64,000 nucleotides of DNA from Citrus sinensis (lineage: Eukaryota; Streptophyta; Magnoliopsida; Sapindales; Rutaceae). Below are positions 23,360 to 34,836 of this stretch, one piece after another; position 1 is the stretch's first letter; every line of letters starts with the position of its first letter. The notes beneath the pieces are model-generated. The model did not search any database. It was not told where the DNA came from and saw nothing but the letters and a program-made list of their open reading frames with translations. The stretch is from NCBI RefSeq assembly GCF_022201045.2, contig NC_068557.1, positions 30,977,501 to 31,041,500 on the forward strand. Reading direction: 5' to 3'. A program made the position numbers and the translations under genes.

Positions 23360-23606
23360 GGCCGTCTTTGGTATTGAGGTTCGGCACTTAAAAGGTAGAG
23401 TATTAAAATGTTTGATAAATAATAATGTCTGTGGTTAAAAGTTAAGTTGATTGTATAACGAAAAACTTATAATATTTTTAGTATTTTTGTTAAAATTATT
23501 ATTTAAAAGTAATATTATTTCACATTATTAACTTTTATTTTATAGTTATAATTTTTGTCCAGTAGCTATGCGTTAAAAGATATATTACCTCAATACCAAA
23601 CATGAC
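23360..23606. mobile_element. PIF/Harbinger-type MITE, TTA duplication
   Basis: Terminal inverted repeats GGCCGTCTTTGGTATTGAGG (left) and GTCATGTTTGGTATTGAGG (right, reversed) flanked by TTA at 23357-23359 and 23607-23609. It is 247 bases long and non-coding. It belongs to the same family as the element at 31744-32006: both share an interior reading TCAAAATTATTATTTAAA-like and TATTAA-TTTTTATTT-like blocks. It lies about 200 bases downstream of a MIR399 hairpin. Confidence 0.82.
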
Positions 23607-24218
23607 TTAATTTACACCTATCAACAAATAGTCATTGAGGCCGCTGGAAGGAGGTTAGCTAATGTTTTGCATTGGAATAACTCTTTAAATCAGCAGAACT
23701 TGTAACTTTTTCATAAATAATATGATTACCACTATTAACACCAAATATATTGAATAATTAACTCTTGGGGAGAGGCCCAATTTCGCTTCCCTTAGTTTTT
23801 ATTGATGCCTTTTGTGCTTCTCTTGTACTCACCTTTTACCTATCTTCTTATAAATAAAATCTCTCTCAAGGATTTTCGCTGTAGATTGATGCCCAAATAA
23901 ACTAATAAATCTAATATAAAAAATAATTATTTTAATCATCTTACCCTAGTCTGCTATGATCTTGGCGATCCTCAATTTTTTTTTTCCTTAAATTTAATAA
24001 AGAACTCCTTTTTTTTTTTTGAGCTTAATAAAGAACTCCTTTTAATAGAAACATTTTACATATATTCTTGGAGTTTTGATTCCTGAATCAGCTCTTCATT
24101 CAAGTGTGCATTGTCAATAGTCTTCCTATATATATATAATTTCTACCGGCAAGGTCCTGGGAGCAGTCAAATAGTGAATTTGACACACCCAATTGCCCAA
24201 AAATTAAGTGGCAAAAAA

Positions 24219-24366
24219 TGGAAGGGGCCAGGTTGCAAATTAAAAGCAATTTGCTATTTTCGGTGGCTGTTTCGTTGTTGTTCTTGTTCTTTGTTAGTGT
24301 TAGAGGAGTACAAATCTAAGGGGCCACCAGGCGATGAGGGAGTTCATGTGATGCCTCAGCCTCAGT
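24219..24366 (+). pseudogene. Possible small secreted-peptide gene, frame broken
   Basis: From the ATG at 24219 the frame reads MEGARLQIKSN followed by a strongly hydrophobic stretch (LLFSVAVSLLFLFFVSVRG), a good signal peptide, then stops after VQI. The overlapping frame continues with EEYKSKGPPGDEGVHVMPQP and a stop at 24366. The split between a signal-like and a hydrophilic Pro/Gly tail looks like a one-base shift in a short secreted-peptide gene. I do not recognise the family. Could also be coincidence. Confidence 0.25.
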
Positions 24367-26645
24367 AACCAGCTTATTTTATCGAAAAAGGAATGCCATT
24401 AGTTTCACAGAAATTTCTAGATTCAACGTATTCCAACTTTAACATAAAGGAGATAAATAAGATTACATCAAGTTTTCTAAATAAATTCCTGTAAAAAAAA
24501 GGAAAAAAAAAAGTTTTCTAAATAAATGAATGCCTCAGTATTTGGTAGAGTAATCCCCGGTTCGGGAACTAATTTCATTTGTGATGTAATACCTACAAGA
24601 AATAGCAGCTAATTTTTTTTTTAATCAAATATATTTATACCAAAAAAATAAAAAATAAATAAAATCTCCTCTAGCAGTGGGCACACATATGTATATCAAA
24701 GAAAAATCAGCAGTGCCACCTCAAATCTGAGAGGTAATGCTGAACAACAATTAATATCCCAAAAGAATCGAAGCATATACGTTGGAAAATCCCTTGTGTG
24801 GTAGAAGGCTATACTTGACAATATTAATCAGAAGTTAATGGTTCAGAAATCAGAGTCGAGCTAGATTTTAGAATATATGTTATTATGATTAATGTGATGA
24901 TGATAGCAAATACGCAGTAAGCAAATATAACTTATGCAGTGGAATTAAGAAAATCATAACCAGATACATAATATATCATTGCAGCCCAAATTCAAGTAAT
25001 GTCAGTTTCGAAAGTCCTCAAAGAGTTGACTGCCTTTAATTGTCAATTATGTTAATTCCCTTCCATTTGTAATTGTGCGTAGCCAGCTAGAAAGAAGTAA
25101 TAGTAGTAGGAATAATAGAGTGTAATTTTCAGATTAGAGCATCCACTCACGCTGTCCAATAATTAATTTCTTGAATTTAGATGATCATCATAAGGAACTG
25201 AGAAATTCTGCAAAGACATGAAAGGGCACAGCGATCGGATTGTTGCTTTCATGGCTGTTTACAGCTGCATAACAGATCCAACAGTTGATTATCTCGAAGC
25301 AGAATTTCGACATGGGATCTATTCTTGTAATATGTATGATATTTATTCGTTTCTTGTAATTACTGCATGCTCTAATCAGAATGCTTATCATGTAGTGTTA
25401 AATAATAAACAAAAATTCTCCAAAATACTCACAAGGATTGGGCCTTTCCAGCAATGGATGTCCCAGGGCGTCATGTATGTATACACTCATATCATATCTA
25501 ATTACATATTAATTAGTCAATTAATTAAGTTCTTAAATTTCCATACTCGTATTTATTAAGTGACTTAGAAGATTGCACGCTTGAAGGACATCTACAAGTA
25601 CATATTTGTCATGTACCATTCCTATCGCAACTTCTATTTTAAATAATAAGTGTTCTATACAAAACAGTAAGTTTTTTGTATAACCATGTCACTTCTCCAG
25701 TTTCATGGTTATATCAGCAGTCAGTTTAATTGGGTTGTGTGTGTGTCTGTGTATATATATATATACTAAGCTTAATTATGATTTTTTTCTCCCTTTGTTT
25801 TATTATATTGTATGGTATACCTTCTGTTGGATCAAATTTTGTTAGGATTATCAAATTTAATTAAAAGTTAATTAAATATATAAATGCATAAAAATAAAGT
25901 GGTTTGGAGTCCAAATCCTTATGTCCAAAGAGCCATGTTTTAAAATCCAAATAATTCACTAAGGTTCAAGAGATTACAAATTATTAAAATCTTACATAAT
26001 ATGAGACTCCCCTTAGTGATTGCCGCCGCCTTGTTATAATCTCATCAAGTAAACATTCTGCGTGCACTATATGTCTTGTTATAATCTCATCAAAGATGCT
26101 CTTAAGTACTCTCTCTTTTGCGTTAAGGCTTCTACCAAAATATGTGAATGATTCCCCTTTATATAATGCTAGGTAAATCACGTGTAATAAAGAACTCAAT
26201 CTTCTCAAATCATCGTCATTTAAGCCTTTAAATATATAAGGAACTCTTCATGACAATAGAAGAATATTATCTTCAATATCTCTTTATAATGTTGATAAAT
26301 CACTTCAATTCCATCTTGATCTTCAAGAACCACACCAACATTATTATGATATCCCTAGGACATTGTTTGCTTGATCTTGAATAATAACTTTCATGGAGGG
26401 ATTGATTTATCTTCATTTACTCTGATCTTATGGTCCCCACATGAAGTAACACCCAAGTATTCTATTTCTTATATAGTTCACGCCAATTTCATCACATAAA
26501 CTTGCCATGTATGTTATGCTCATGTTAAAATATCTCTCTACAAATCTATGTGGACCCCATATACATATACTATGTAAACCCCTAATTTTGTTTGTATCTG
26601 CCGCCATTCTAGGGCAAAGTTGTAGCACTTGACATAATAGATAAT

Positions 26646-26756
26646 CTCTATCTTACATGCATGTAAGATATACTCCTCTCACATGAATAGTATATATATG
26701 AGACTCACACACTATTCATGTAAGGAGAGTATAATTTACATGTATGTAAGATAGAG
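26646..26756. repeat. 111-base foldback with 46-base arms
   Basis: The left arm starts CTCTATCTTACATGCATG and ends CACATGAATAGT; the right arm is its reverse complement with only about six differences. The loop is under 20 bases. It may be a tiny MITE or a small-RNA-producing hairpin. It matches no miRNA family I know. Confidence 0.8.
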
Positions 26757-28105
26757 GGATCCGACATAATATAGTTACATGAGTACTACAATATTAAAAA
26801 AGATTCGATGATATATCCAACGAGGATGCTAACATACAAATATATAATATGGTGTTGTTATAGAAATACCAACATCCATTCCTAAACCTTCTCTCTTATA
26901 TATACACTAATTCTAGAGACATTCAATTTGGATATTAACCATCCGCACATTGCTTAGTTCAGTTTGATTTCATTAATTATTTGAAGGGAAACTTAATTGA
27001 TTAAACATTATTATCAAGCATTTCGTATCTCTGACGCATTTGGTTTCTGAAACTCAATGGATATCCATCTGACGAAGCAGAAAAATGATTATCGATAATA
27101 AAAAAACATTTGTGATAAATTGGGGGGTTTTATTATTTTTTTGTATATAGAAAGCGAAATTACCAAACGGTACAATACAAATTATTTAATAAAATTCTAA
27201 TGAATTAAATAAAAAGAATTAATAAAAGGCATGTAATTCTGATGCTTAGAAATGAAAATTAAAACACCATAAAGAAGTCTAAAAATTAGACAGAAATCTT
27301 TAAATTATAATTTCAGTGCTGAAAGAAATTTCATTTCTGAAAAATCCACTAAACATAGTGGTAAACGCCTGCCTTGATCTTTCTGTAAATTTTGAAACGG
27401 TATATGAACACCCAAAAAAAATGTGTGGCTCAAATTTCAACCAGAAAAATACAAAAATCATGCCCTACATCACCGTCAATCTAATTAATGCGGCGAGACG
27501 ATTAATCAATTAAAAGCATAAAATATCTCCAACCTACAGGGTCTCGTATAGAAGAAAGTTAAAAGGACAACAATTTAATTAATAAATTAGTTGAAACAAA
27601 AAGCATACCACCTCGTCATGTACTCCCTTCTAAAGCAATTCTCACTTTTTTTTTTCTTTTTTTTTTTTCTTTTTTTGGGGAAATGGCAATAACTATTGCA
27701 GGAGACAATGAATAAGCTTTAGCACGTACGTGATTGAAATTAACAGGACATGGATAAAGATGTTTGTTTTTATTTACACTGCCTTACAATGAATTAGTAT
27801 TTTTTTCTCCGAACTTACAATCCGCGATTAAAGTCTAGGACCAATTGATAGCAATGTAAACATACTTTTATAATTTTGACAAATAATTGACAATGTTGTG
27901 AAAGTTTATTGACACTATTGTTAATTTGTTTCGTACTTTATTAAAATTTAGGATCTTCCACTAGATTACCACTCTATATATAGAGGGAGAACTTTATCCA
28001 ATGAGGATATTCTCATTTTTTCAAAGTGAGTATGTTATTAACAGACATAAAACACACATTTTCTAATGTACCGAAATATATATTTTTATATAAATCAATT
28101 GATAG

Positions 28106-28522
28106 GTTGGGGTGTGGCAAAAATATCCTCCCGGTCTGGATCTGGACTGCACCCGGGTGTTGTGGGCCGGGCATGAAGCCGGACCGGTCTTGTGCATCAC
28201 TTGATAAACCCGAAATCTGGATTTTATTGAAAAAATACTATAAAACATTTATTATTTTAAATATTTTATATTTATTTGACTTATTTATTACATATATATA
28301 AAATTTTAAACACATAAAGTTTATATTTTCATGTCAAATTTTATTAAAATAAATTCAAAACATATAAAATTACCAAAAAATAAAAAAATATACACATATA
28401 ATATTTTAAAAAATAAAATCCAGGCACCCGAATTAAAACCCGGCCAGGACATCTAAAAATTGCATTTGGGCCGGGTCCGGACATTGCGATACCCGGACCC
28501 GACCCAGGGTTTTGCCAACCCT
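28106..28522. mobile_element. hAT-type MITE, 8-bp duplication
   Basis: Flanked by ATTGATAG at 28098-28105 and 28523-28530. Ends are GTTGGGGTGTGGCAAAA and, reversed, AGGGTTGGCAAAA. Subterminal zones are rich in CCGGACCCG-like repeats, as in common plant hAT MITEs, with a very AT-rich middle. It is 417 bases and non-coding. It lies about 220 bases beyond the 3' side of the minus-strand MIR399 at 28.8 kb. Confidence 0.82.
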
Positions 28523-28739
28523 ATTGATAGGTGGAGTATGACTGTAGCATACCTAGCTAGTTTCATGCATTTTCATCTGTACCAGCAGGGATTGTGGTGA
28601 GCGTGCGTGCATTTATCCTGCAGAAACTATTCAGTTAACAATTCGAAGCATTGATTTGGTTAACAGTAGCAGATGCAGACAATAAGAATTTGTAAGAAAT
28701 TTGAGCTCTATTATGGTGTCGTCATAATTAAAAATAAAT

Positions 28740-28865
28740 GCAGAGGAATTGCCGGGCAAATCTCCTTTGGCAGAAGGCACACTGACTGAAGAACATACGT
28801 ATATATGAGATGGATGTAATAAGTATGCAGCCTGCCAATGGAGATGTTGCCCTGTAATATGCAAC
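28740..28865 (-). ncRNA. MIR399: MIR399 precursor hairpin (mature ends GCCCGG)
   Basis: The minus-strand complement of 28752-28772 is the same 21-base mature miR399 as in the 16-kb copy (ends TTTGCCCGG). The 5' arm, complement of 28833-28854, reads CAGGGCAACATCTCCATTGG plus CA and pairs with it with a few mismatches. The loop is about 60 bases. Upstream on the minus strand lie a TATA-like CATAAATA (28964-28971) and a P1BS motif. Same family and presumed target (PHO2) as the other three copies. Confidence 0.93.
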
Positions 28866-28985
28866 TGCATGCATGCACCTCAATGCTCATATCATATAAC
28901 TCATCGATCGATCGATCGTTGGTTGTTGTTTGGTTTGCAGGGAGATGCCATTTTGGAAGCCTGTATTTATGCCATCGTAGATGAA

Positions 28986-28993
28986 GCATATAC
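28986..28993. promoter_or_regulatory. P1BS motif GCATATAC
   Basis: GNATATNC match about 130 bases upstream of the minus-strand MIR399 hairpin and about 14 bases upstream of its TATA-like sequence. Confidence 0.6.
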
Positions 28994-30444
28994 TTTGGCA
29001 CAATCCTTGCTGCTGTGCCTGTCACAGTGTCACTCATGCCTCTTCCCAATTTATTCGTTAATTGCTCATCAATAGTCTATATACGATATGATATGATATT
29101 GACACCCATTTCACTGTCTTCATACTTTTAATTTCTTTCAACTCCTTTTTCTGCTCAAGACTATACCATATTGTAAACGATGCCTATTATTCACAAATAT
29201 TAATAATTCCCAAGAATAAATTAAACGCCGCAAGAATATTTCATCACTGTTCTTATTTTGACCTTTTTACTTTATTTGTTTTTGCCAGATGTTGTTTTGT
29301 ACGGTAATTAAGAATCAAGGCATCTTAACTAGATAGATAACATAATTAATTTGGCAATAAAACAGATATAAAATTTCGGAACAAAAAAAAAACATGATGA
29401 CTTTGATTTGAAGAGATAGTAATTTAATAATCTCAAGTACCAGTGGGTAACAACGATATTATTGATAATTGAAGTTAAATAGACAATAATGAAAATGAAG
29501 AGAATATGTATAGGATAGAATGGCTGGTTTGAAAAGGAAGATACCCTATTTTTTTTTAAAAAAAAAAAAGAAAAGAAAAGGAAGATCCAGAGAATGTTCT
29601 CAAAATAGTTCAAATATTCGTGTCGTGGCCTCTCTTTTACGGACTCGACTAGCTTACAGAATCTGTAAGGTACAGACTGCAGCATCAGCCGTTGGATGTG
29701 GTTGGATGTGGAGTGAGAAACTGAACAATAGAAAATCGGATGGTGGGATGACGGGAGATGTTTGTTACAGAATCTGTACCATAGACAGGTCCTTCTTTTA
29801 CAAGGAAATGTATGACTGTCATATGATATGAGGACCAGCAGGCAACTCAAGTGGATCGAAACGCAGAAACTCGAGGCTGTATCTGCTGCGTATTGGGGTT
29901 AGCCTTGGTTGATTGCAAATTCCTAGTTTATTCACGCCTCACGTATCGATTACTATAGTATAATTTGGCTCTTCACCATACGAACGGACGCTTTAGCTGG
30001 ATTGGAATGTACCAAGAATAGCTCCACTTGTGCGCTCGCTTTTTACTTTTTAGTAGTAAAGTGTGCCCAAATTCAGCCGCAAACGCTATGTGAAAGCTTT
30101 ATATTTAAAAAGCTTCCACTTTTATGTAGATAACAATATATATAGAGTGAGAGAGAGAGAGCTTATTATTTACGAATGTAAGTTTAATTTAAAAGATAAA
30201 AATATTAATTATTAAAGTATAAAAAATAATGTATTAGAATCTATATTTTTAGTTTCTTTTAGTTTTGTCCATATAAAATTTACATTTTAACATCCTACTT
30301 GAGAAATTATATATAAAATTGAAGAGGTCCATGTAGTCCGCTTTAATGATTTAGAAAATGCTTCGTGATGTTTTCAATTGAAAAAGCAATTTTATTTCCG
30401 TGTGTTAATATTGTGCCCCATTGCCAAGTTGGTAGCCAATAACT
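28994..30444. other. Intergenic
   Basis: No gene supported. The self-complementary motif TACAGAATCTGTA occurs twice (about 29653 and 29765) and may belong to an undefined repeat. An A-rich run lies near 29555-29580. Confidence 0.35.
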
Positions 30445-30447
30445 TTA

Positions 30448-31051
30448 GGGTACGTTTGGTATATTGTATTATAATATGTTGTATTACATTAGTACTGTAT
30501 TATAATAATATTATATAATATTTGGTGTTACATTGTACTGTATTAATTTTTTATAATTAATTTAAATTATATATTATATTATATTAATATATTATATTAT
30601 ATTCATATATTTAGTATTAATATATTATATTATTAATTATATTATTATTAATTTTAAATTAATATTCTTCAAATTTATTCATATTTAAATATTTATTATT
30701 AATTATGTTAAATTATAAATTTACTAACAAATTATAATGTAAAAATAAAAATATAATATAATATTATTAAATAATAAATAATTTATTTATTAATTTATAT
30801 CAATAAGTATAAGGTAAAAATAAAATATTAATATTAATATTACATATTATTATATTAAATTCAAAAGTTATATTTATAATAATAATAATAATAATAATAA
30901 TTAAAAAAAAAGAAGAGCCAAACTAATACGGCAGTTGCTGCATTAGCTTGGGCCCATTAATGCAATGTTGTTGTAGCTTTTCATATGCCAAACATGGACC
31001 TGTATAAATTTAATGCAATGAGAAATTTTAATACCTCAACCAAACATGCCC
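30448..31051. mobile_element. PIF/Harbinger-type MITE, TTA duplication
   Basis: Ends GGGTACGTTTGGT and, reversed, GGGCATGTTTGGT (11 of 13 identical), flanked by TTA at 30445-30447 and 31052-31054. It is 604 bases, extremely AT-rich and non-coding, with an (AAT)n run in the right half. Confidence 0.82.
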
Positions 31052-31488
31052 TTAAGATATTGTATTGTTTAATAAGAATATAAGATTAAAATTTTATCTT
31101 GCAAAATTATGTACAAATCACAGCGTGTTGATTTGAATAAACCTTATTATATATAGAGACTAGAGAGCGGTACATATGGTTCTGTATTAAAGATACAGTA
31201 CACATGAATTTCTTCAATTCTATTCAGATCGAGATTCACACATGGGAGAGAAAGCATAATCACTATACATACATACATACATACATATAGGCAAATCTTT
31301 AAAGTCTCTGAACACAAAGTAAACAGGCATGACGCATATTAAAAGTTCCATATCTGCGCGTAAACCATCACCATGCAAGTGGAGCAAAACACTGGGCCAT
31401 TGAGTTCATATATCTAGAACAAGAAGGCCTCAATTGTTCAATATATTTTACTTCTGTTGAAAAAAACAAAAAAAGATAAAATAAAGCG

Positions 31489-31573
31489 TGGGGTGAGAGA
31501 GGCTCGAACTCTCGACCTCAGGATAACTCAGAAGCTATGAGACCTACGCGCTAGCCAACTGCGCCACCACCCC
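31489..31573 (-). tRNA. trnM-CAU: tRNA-Met (CAT), elongator type, with intron
   Basis: Minus strand begins GGGGTGGTGGCGCAGTTGGC and ends CTCTCTCACCCCA. The 7-base acceptor stem GGGGTGG/TCACCCC pairs, the B-box region reads GAGTTCGAGCC, and the anticodon loop is CTCATA. An 11-base intron (GCTTCTGAGTT) sits at the canonical place one base 3' of the anticodon, as in plant elongator tRNA-Met genes. The mature length is 74. Confidence 0.96.
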
Positions 31574-31743
31574 TGGATGTGGCAATTGCTGTTTACTTTA
31601 TTAATATCACAGATTGGTATGATAAACTCCATTAAATCAAATGCGAGAAAAGCTTCTGTAGATCTCACCGTAGTGAGATTTTGCCACTCTCTACAACTAT
31701 GGGTTTTAAAGAGGGGTGCCCACTTTAAGATCCGCCAAGTTTA

Positions 31744-32006
31744 GGGTGCATTTAGAATTGAAATTAGGTAGCTATTAAAGTATTTGGTAAACACTAGTTG
31801 TTGTACTTTAGAAGTTATGTTGATATGATTTTTTACTTGTATGATGAAAAACCTATTATATCTTTAATAATTTTATCAAAATTATTATTTAAATTTTATA
31901 TTTACTACATATTATTAATTTTTATTTCATAATTATCATTTTTTCCCATAGCAGTTGTAAATTAAAACTTACAGCATGCTACAGTACCTTAATCCCAAAT
32001 AAGACC
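31744..32006. mobile_element. PIF/Harbinger-type MITE, TTA duplication (family of 23360 copy)
   Basis: Ends GGGTGCATTTAGAATTGAAA and, reversed, GGTCTTATTTGGGATTAAGG; TTA at 31741-31743 and 32007-32009. Length 263, non-coding. Its interior aligns with that of the 23360-23606 element, so the two are copies of one family. Confidence 0.75.
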
Positions 32007-32009
32007 TTA

Positions 32010-34739
32010 ATATTAAAAATATTAGTGAGATTCATTGTTCTACCATGTGGATTATTCCACCACCGTAGCATATTGAAGTGGTGAAACAAATTCTATTCAA
32101 GTATTTCTCACCAAATGTTTGTGGGTTTAGGCTCTCCCGGTGATGTTAAATAAAAATAGCACAATTTTGGTCATTAAATAGGAGACATGCAGTGTGTATA
32201 TGTGTTAAAATAATGACTATGCAAATCTATAAATTAATATTTAGCAAGACAAGCTGAAATTTATTCCTTTTTTAATATGTTTTAATCCTGAAGTTAAGTT
32301 GCAGCAAATAATCAAAAGAATTGGAGCCAGAACTTGGAGTCCGTTGATTCAATAAATTAACAGCAAAAAATGCACCTACAAAGAGATAAAATGACTAGCT
32401 AGCATTGCTGCTTAATTACTCTCTAGCCATTCGCATTTAATTCATGAGTAGTCCCTCGTTGAAATTTTAGTTATCAACTTATTGTTTAATCAATTGCAAG
32501 AAAAATCTCCGTAATTTGGTACTGCATACATGCAGTTAGCATGTCAATTTGAGCATGATTGGTCCTGTAATTTCATTCTTATTCATAATTCACGATATTG
32601 AGATCACAATTTTCAATGGTTTTATATATATATATATATGAACACCCAAATCAATAAGACCAAGCGTATTAGGACATAAATATAACACTTATTATCATCA
32701 TCACCATAAACCTTCGTGCCTGGGGGCGCCAATTAAAAGAAGCTCATGTGACTCCTGATTCCATGGACGAGCAGATAGAAAGCAAAGAAAGCCTCAGGAA
32801 GTAGACAAGAATTTGATAGAAAGTTGAGCCAATGAATTTGAGAGAGAGATGTCAAGCAGAAATAGACAAAAGAAACGGATGAAAAAGATGGGCTTTTAAC
32901 ATTGATATTTCAGATTATAAGGAGACAGCTAAAAAGAGGATCCCTTCAGGCCTCAGCCTTACATAATCACAAGAGATAGCTTAGCATCCAATACTAGTTA
33001 GTACACCATAACAAACAAAGTTATATATTATGGGATATATATAAGAGTGATCTAAGGAGCTATCTAATCCATATATGCACGCAAGTACTGTACAAATCCA
33101 AAATGATTGCCCCACCTTTCTCGCCTTTATGTGTTTCGGGCGCATGCATGCCTTTCCTGTGAAATAAGATTGACTAACAAAAAAGTTTTATCAATCCGTC
33201 TAGTCTTGTCTATATATATATAACGCATACACATTATACATACATGCAGCAAGTACGGTGCTTTTAGTTTTATCCCTGGCTTCTTCTAGCTAAGCCTAGA
33301 GGGGATGATCCAATCCTCACTGTTTAAGTCTTGATTCTAATAACTGAACCTGCAGTGACAATTTAATTGCAGGTGCTAATTCAAAATCTTATTAGAATAA
33401 GAGAAAGGTAAAAGATTTTCACCTACAGTACGTAGATGGATTTGTCGCAAGCAGATGGGTGGCTTTTGTAAAAGGGCATCATATATATGGTGGCCCCCAG
33501 AAGAGGAAAGAACGATAAAGAATAAAACAGAAGTGAGTGTCAGAGCATGTGACATCTACGGCCACTTACAGGAAGAGCAGCAACTAGGCAGCAGTCAGCA
33601 GTGTTAATCTGGCTCATATTGCCCATTGGGAGACAAATTGAAACCAAACGAGAGGCCCGTGATCGAATTCTGTCTTCAATGCCTCATCTCTACATGCTTT
33701 TGTTTTACATTATTATATATATATCTTGACTGCTGACTCAGTCTCTGATTCTCAATCACAATGAAACCACGCTAATATTCATATATACTGACTTAATTCC
33801 CACATCCCCTCCATGCGAAATTTTGAACATCATATGTGACAATTTTGACAGCCTTTTTATTTGTCCCCGTCGCTCTTGTCTGTTTTCATCATCCATACGT
33901 ACAATCTACCGTGACAATACACGCACACATATATAGGGACTACTTTTTTTTTTTTTTTTTTTTTTTTTTAAGGCATCAAAATCTCCACCCTTTATTGTTG
34001 TATTTGCTGCTCAGCTCATCATTCTAAATATATATATTAATACAATTAAATATCTCTCTAATAAATTAATAAGAGTAATGATAAGGATTCCAACAACCGA
34101 GTTTCAACTTAAATCTTATAATGATATAGCATTTATTTAGTAGATAATAAAATATTTATTTTATTAATTATGAAATTCATTATTTAATAGATAAAAAACA
34201 TATAATATTTAGTTATGAAATTCATTTAGTAGACTATTAAAATCCCAATAACTATTAATAAATTAATTAATTAAGCGTCCCAATTCCCATACAGATACGG
34301 TATGTTCTTTAGTTATTCAGGACACTATTATTTTGCCTTAGCAAATGGCATGGCTTTTTGCCCTGTATTAATAATATTAAAGACCATCACTATCCTGCTA
34401 TATGTACTACATAGTGGGCTCTAACTAAAGCATTCATTATTGCATGCCTTCTCTTTTCAGTTCTCCTTTTCTATCATCTTTTTCTTTTCAAATTGCATAA
34501 TCTGTTTTGGTTTCTTGTACTCCTTTTTTTTTGGGGGGGGGGGGGGTTTTAAATGCTTTATAATATAACCCGTACTTTAGGGGGCTTCCTATTGGAATGT
34601 GTTATAAATAAAAATAAAATAAATATCCTTCTGGTTTCCAAATCCATTTAGGACAAACGGATACACACCCTAGATTTGGCAAATCCAAGATCCCAAGACA
34701 ATACATGCATCCACTAAATGCTCCCTCATTTCGCATGCT
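32010..34739. other. Intergenic
   Basis: AT-rich DNA with a (TA)n run near 32622-32638, a T-homopolymer of about 26 bases at 33944-33969 and a poly-G run near 34535-34550. No gene, RNA gene or definable element is supported. Confidence 0.4.
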
Positions 34740-34749
34740 ATATATAAAA
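34740..34749 (+). promoter_or_regulatory. TATA box of bHLH gene
   Basis: TATATATAAAAGG stands about 95 bases before the start codon; a GA repeat (34808-34824) in the leader follows. Confidence 0.6.
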
Positions 34750-34836
34750 GGCATACCACCAGCACCCAATGGTATCAAATCCTAATAATTAACACTTGAA
34801 GCATAAGAGAGAGAGAGAGAGAGATCAAAGAGAGAA

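Larger units (their letters stand above)
23610..28097. other. Intergenic, AT-rich, inside the MIR399 cluster
   Basis: Holds a possible broken small-peptide ORF (24219-24366) and a 111-base hairpin repeat (26646-26756), both listed separately. A direct repeat of CTTGTTATAATCTCATCAA occurs near 26031 and 26074. I see no intact gene. Confidence 0.4.

Noticed and set aside
16040-28993. An IPS1/At4-type miR399 target-mimic RNA within the cluster
   Set aside because: I looked for further CCTTTGGC-type sites with the central three-base bulge; every such site belongs to a hairpin arm, so no mimic is supported.
29329-29850. 173-codon minus-strand frame rich in Phe, Ile and Ser
   Set aside because: Its composition is that of AT-rich non-coding DNA read in reverse; no domain.
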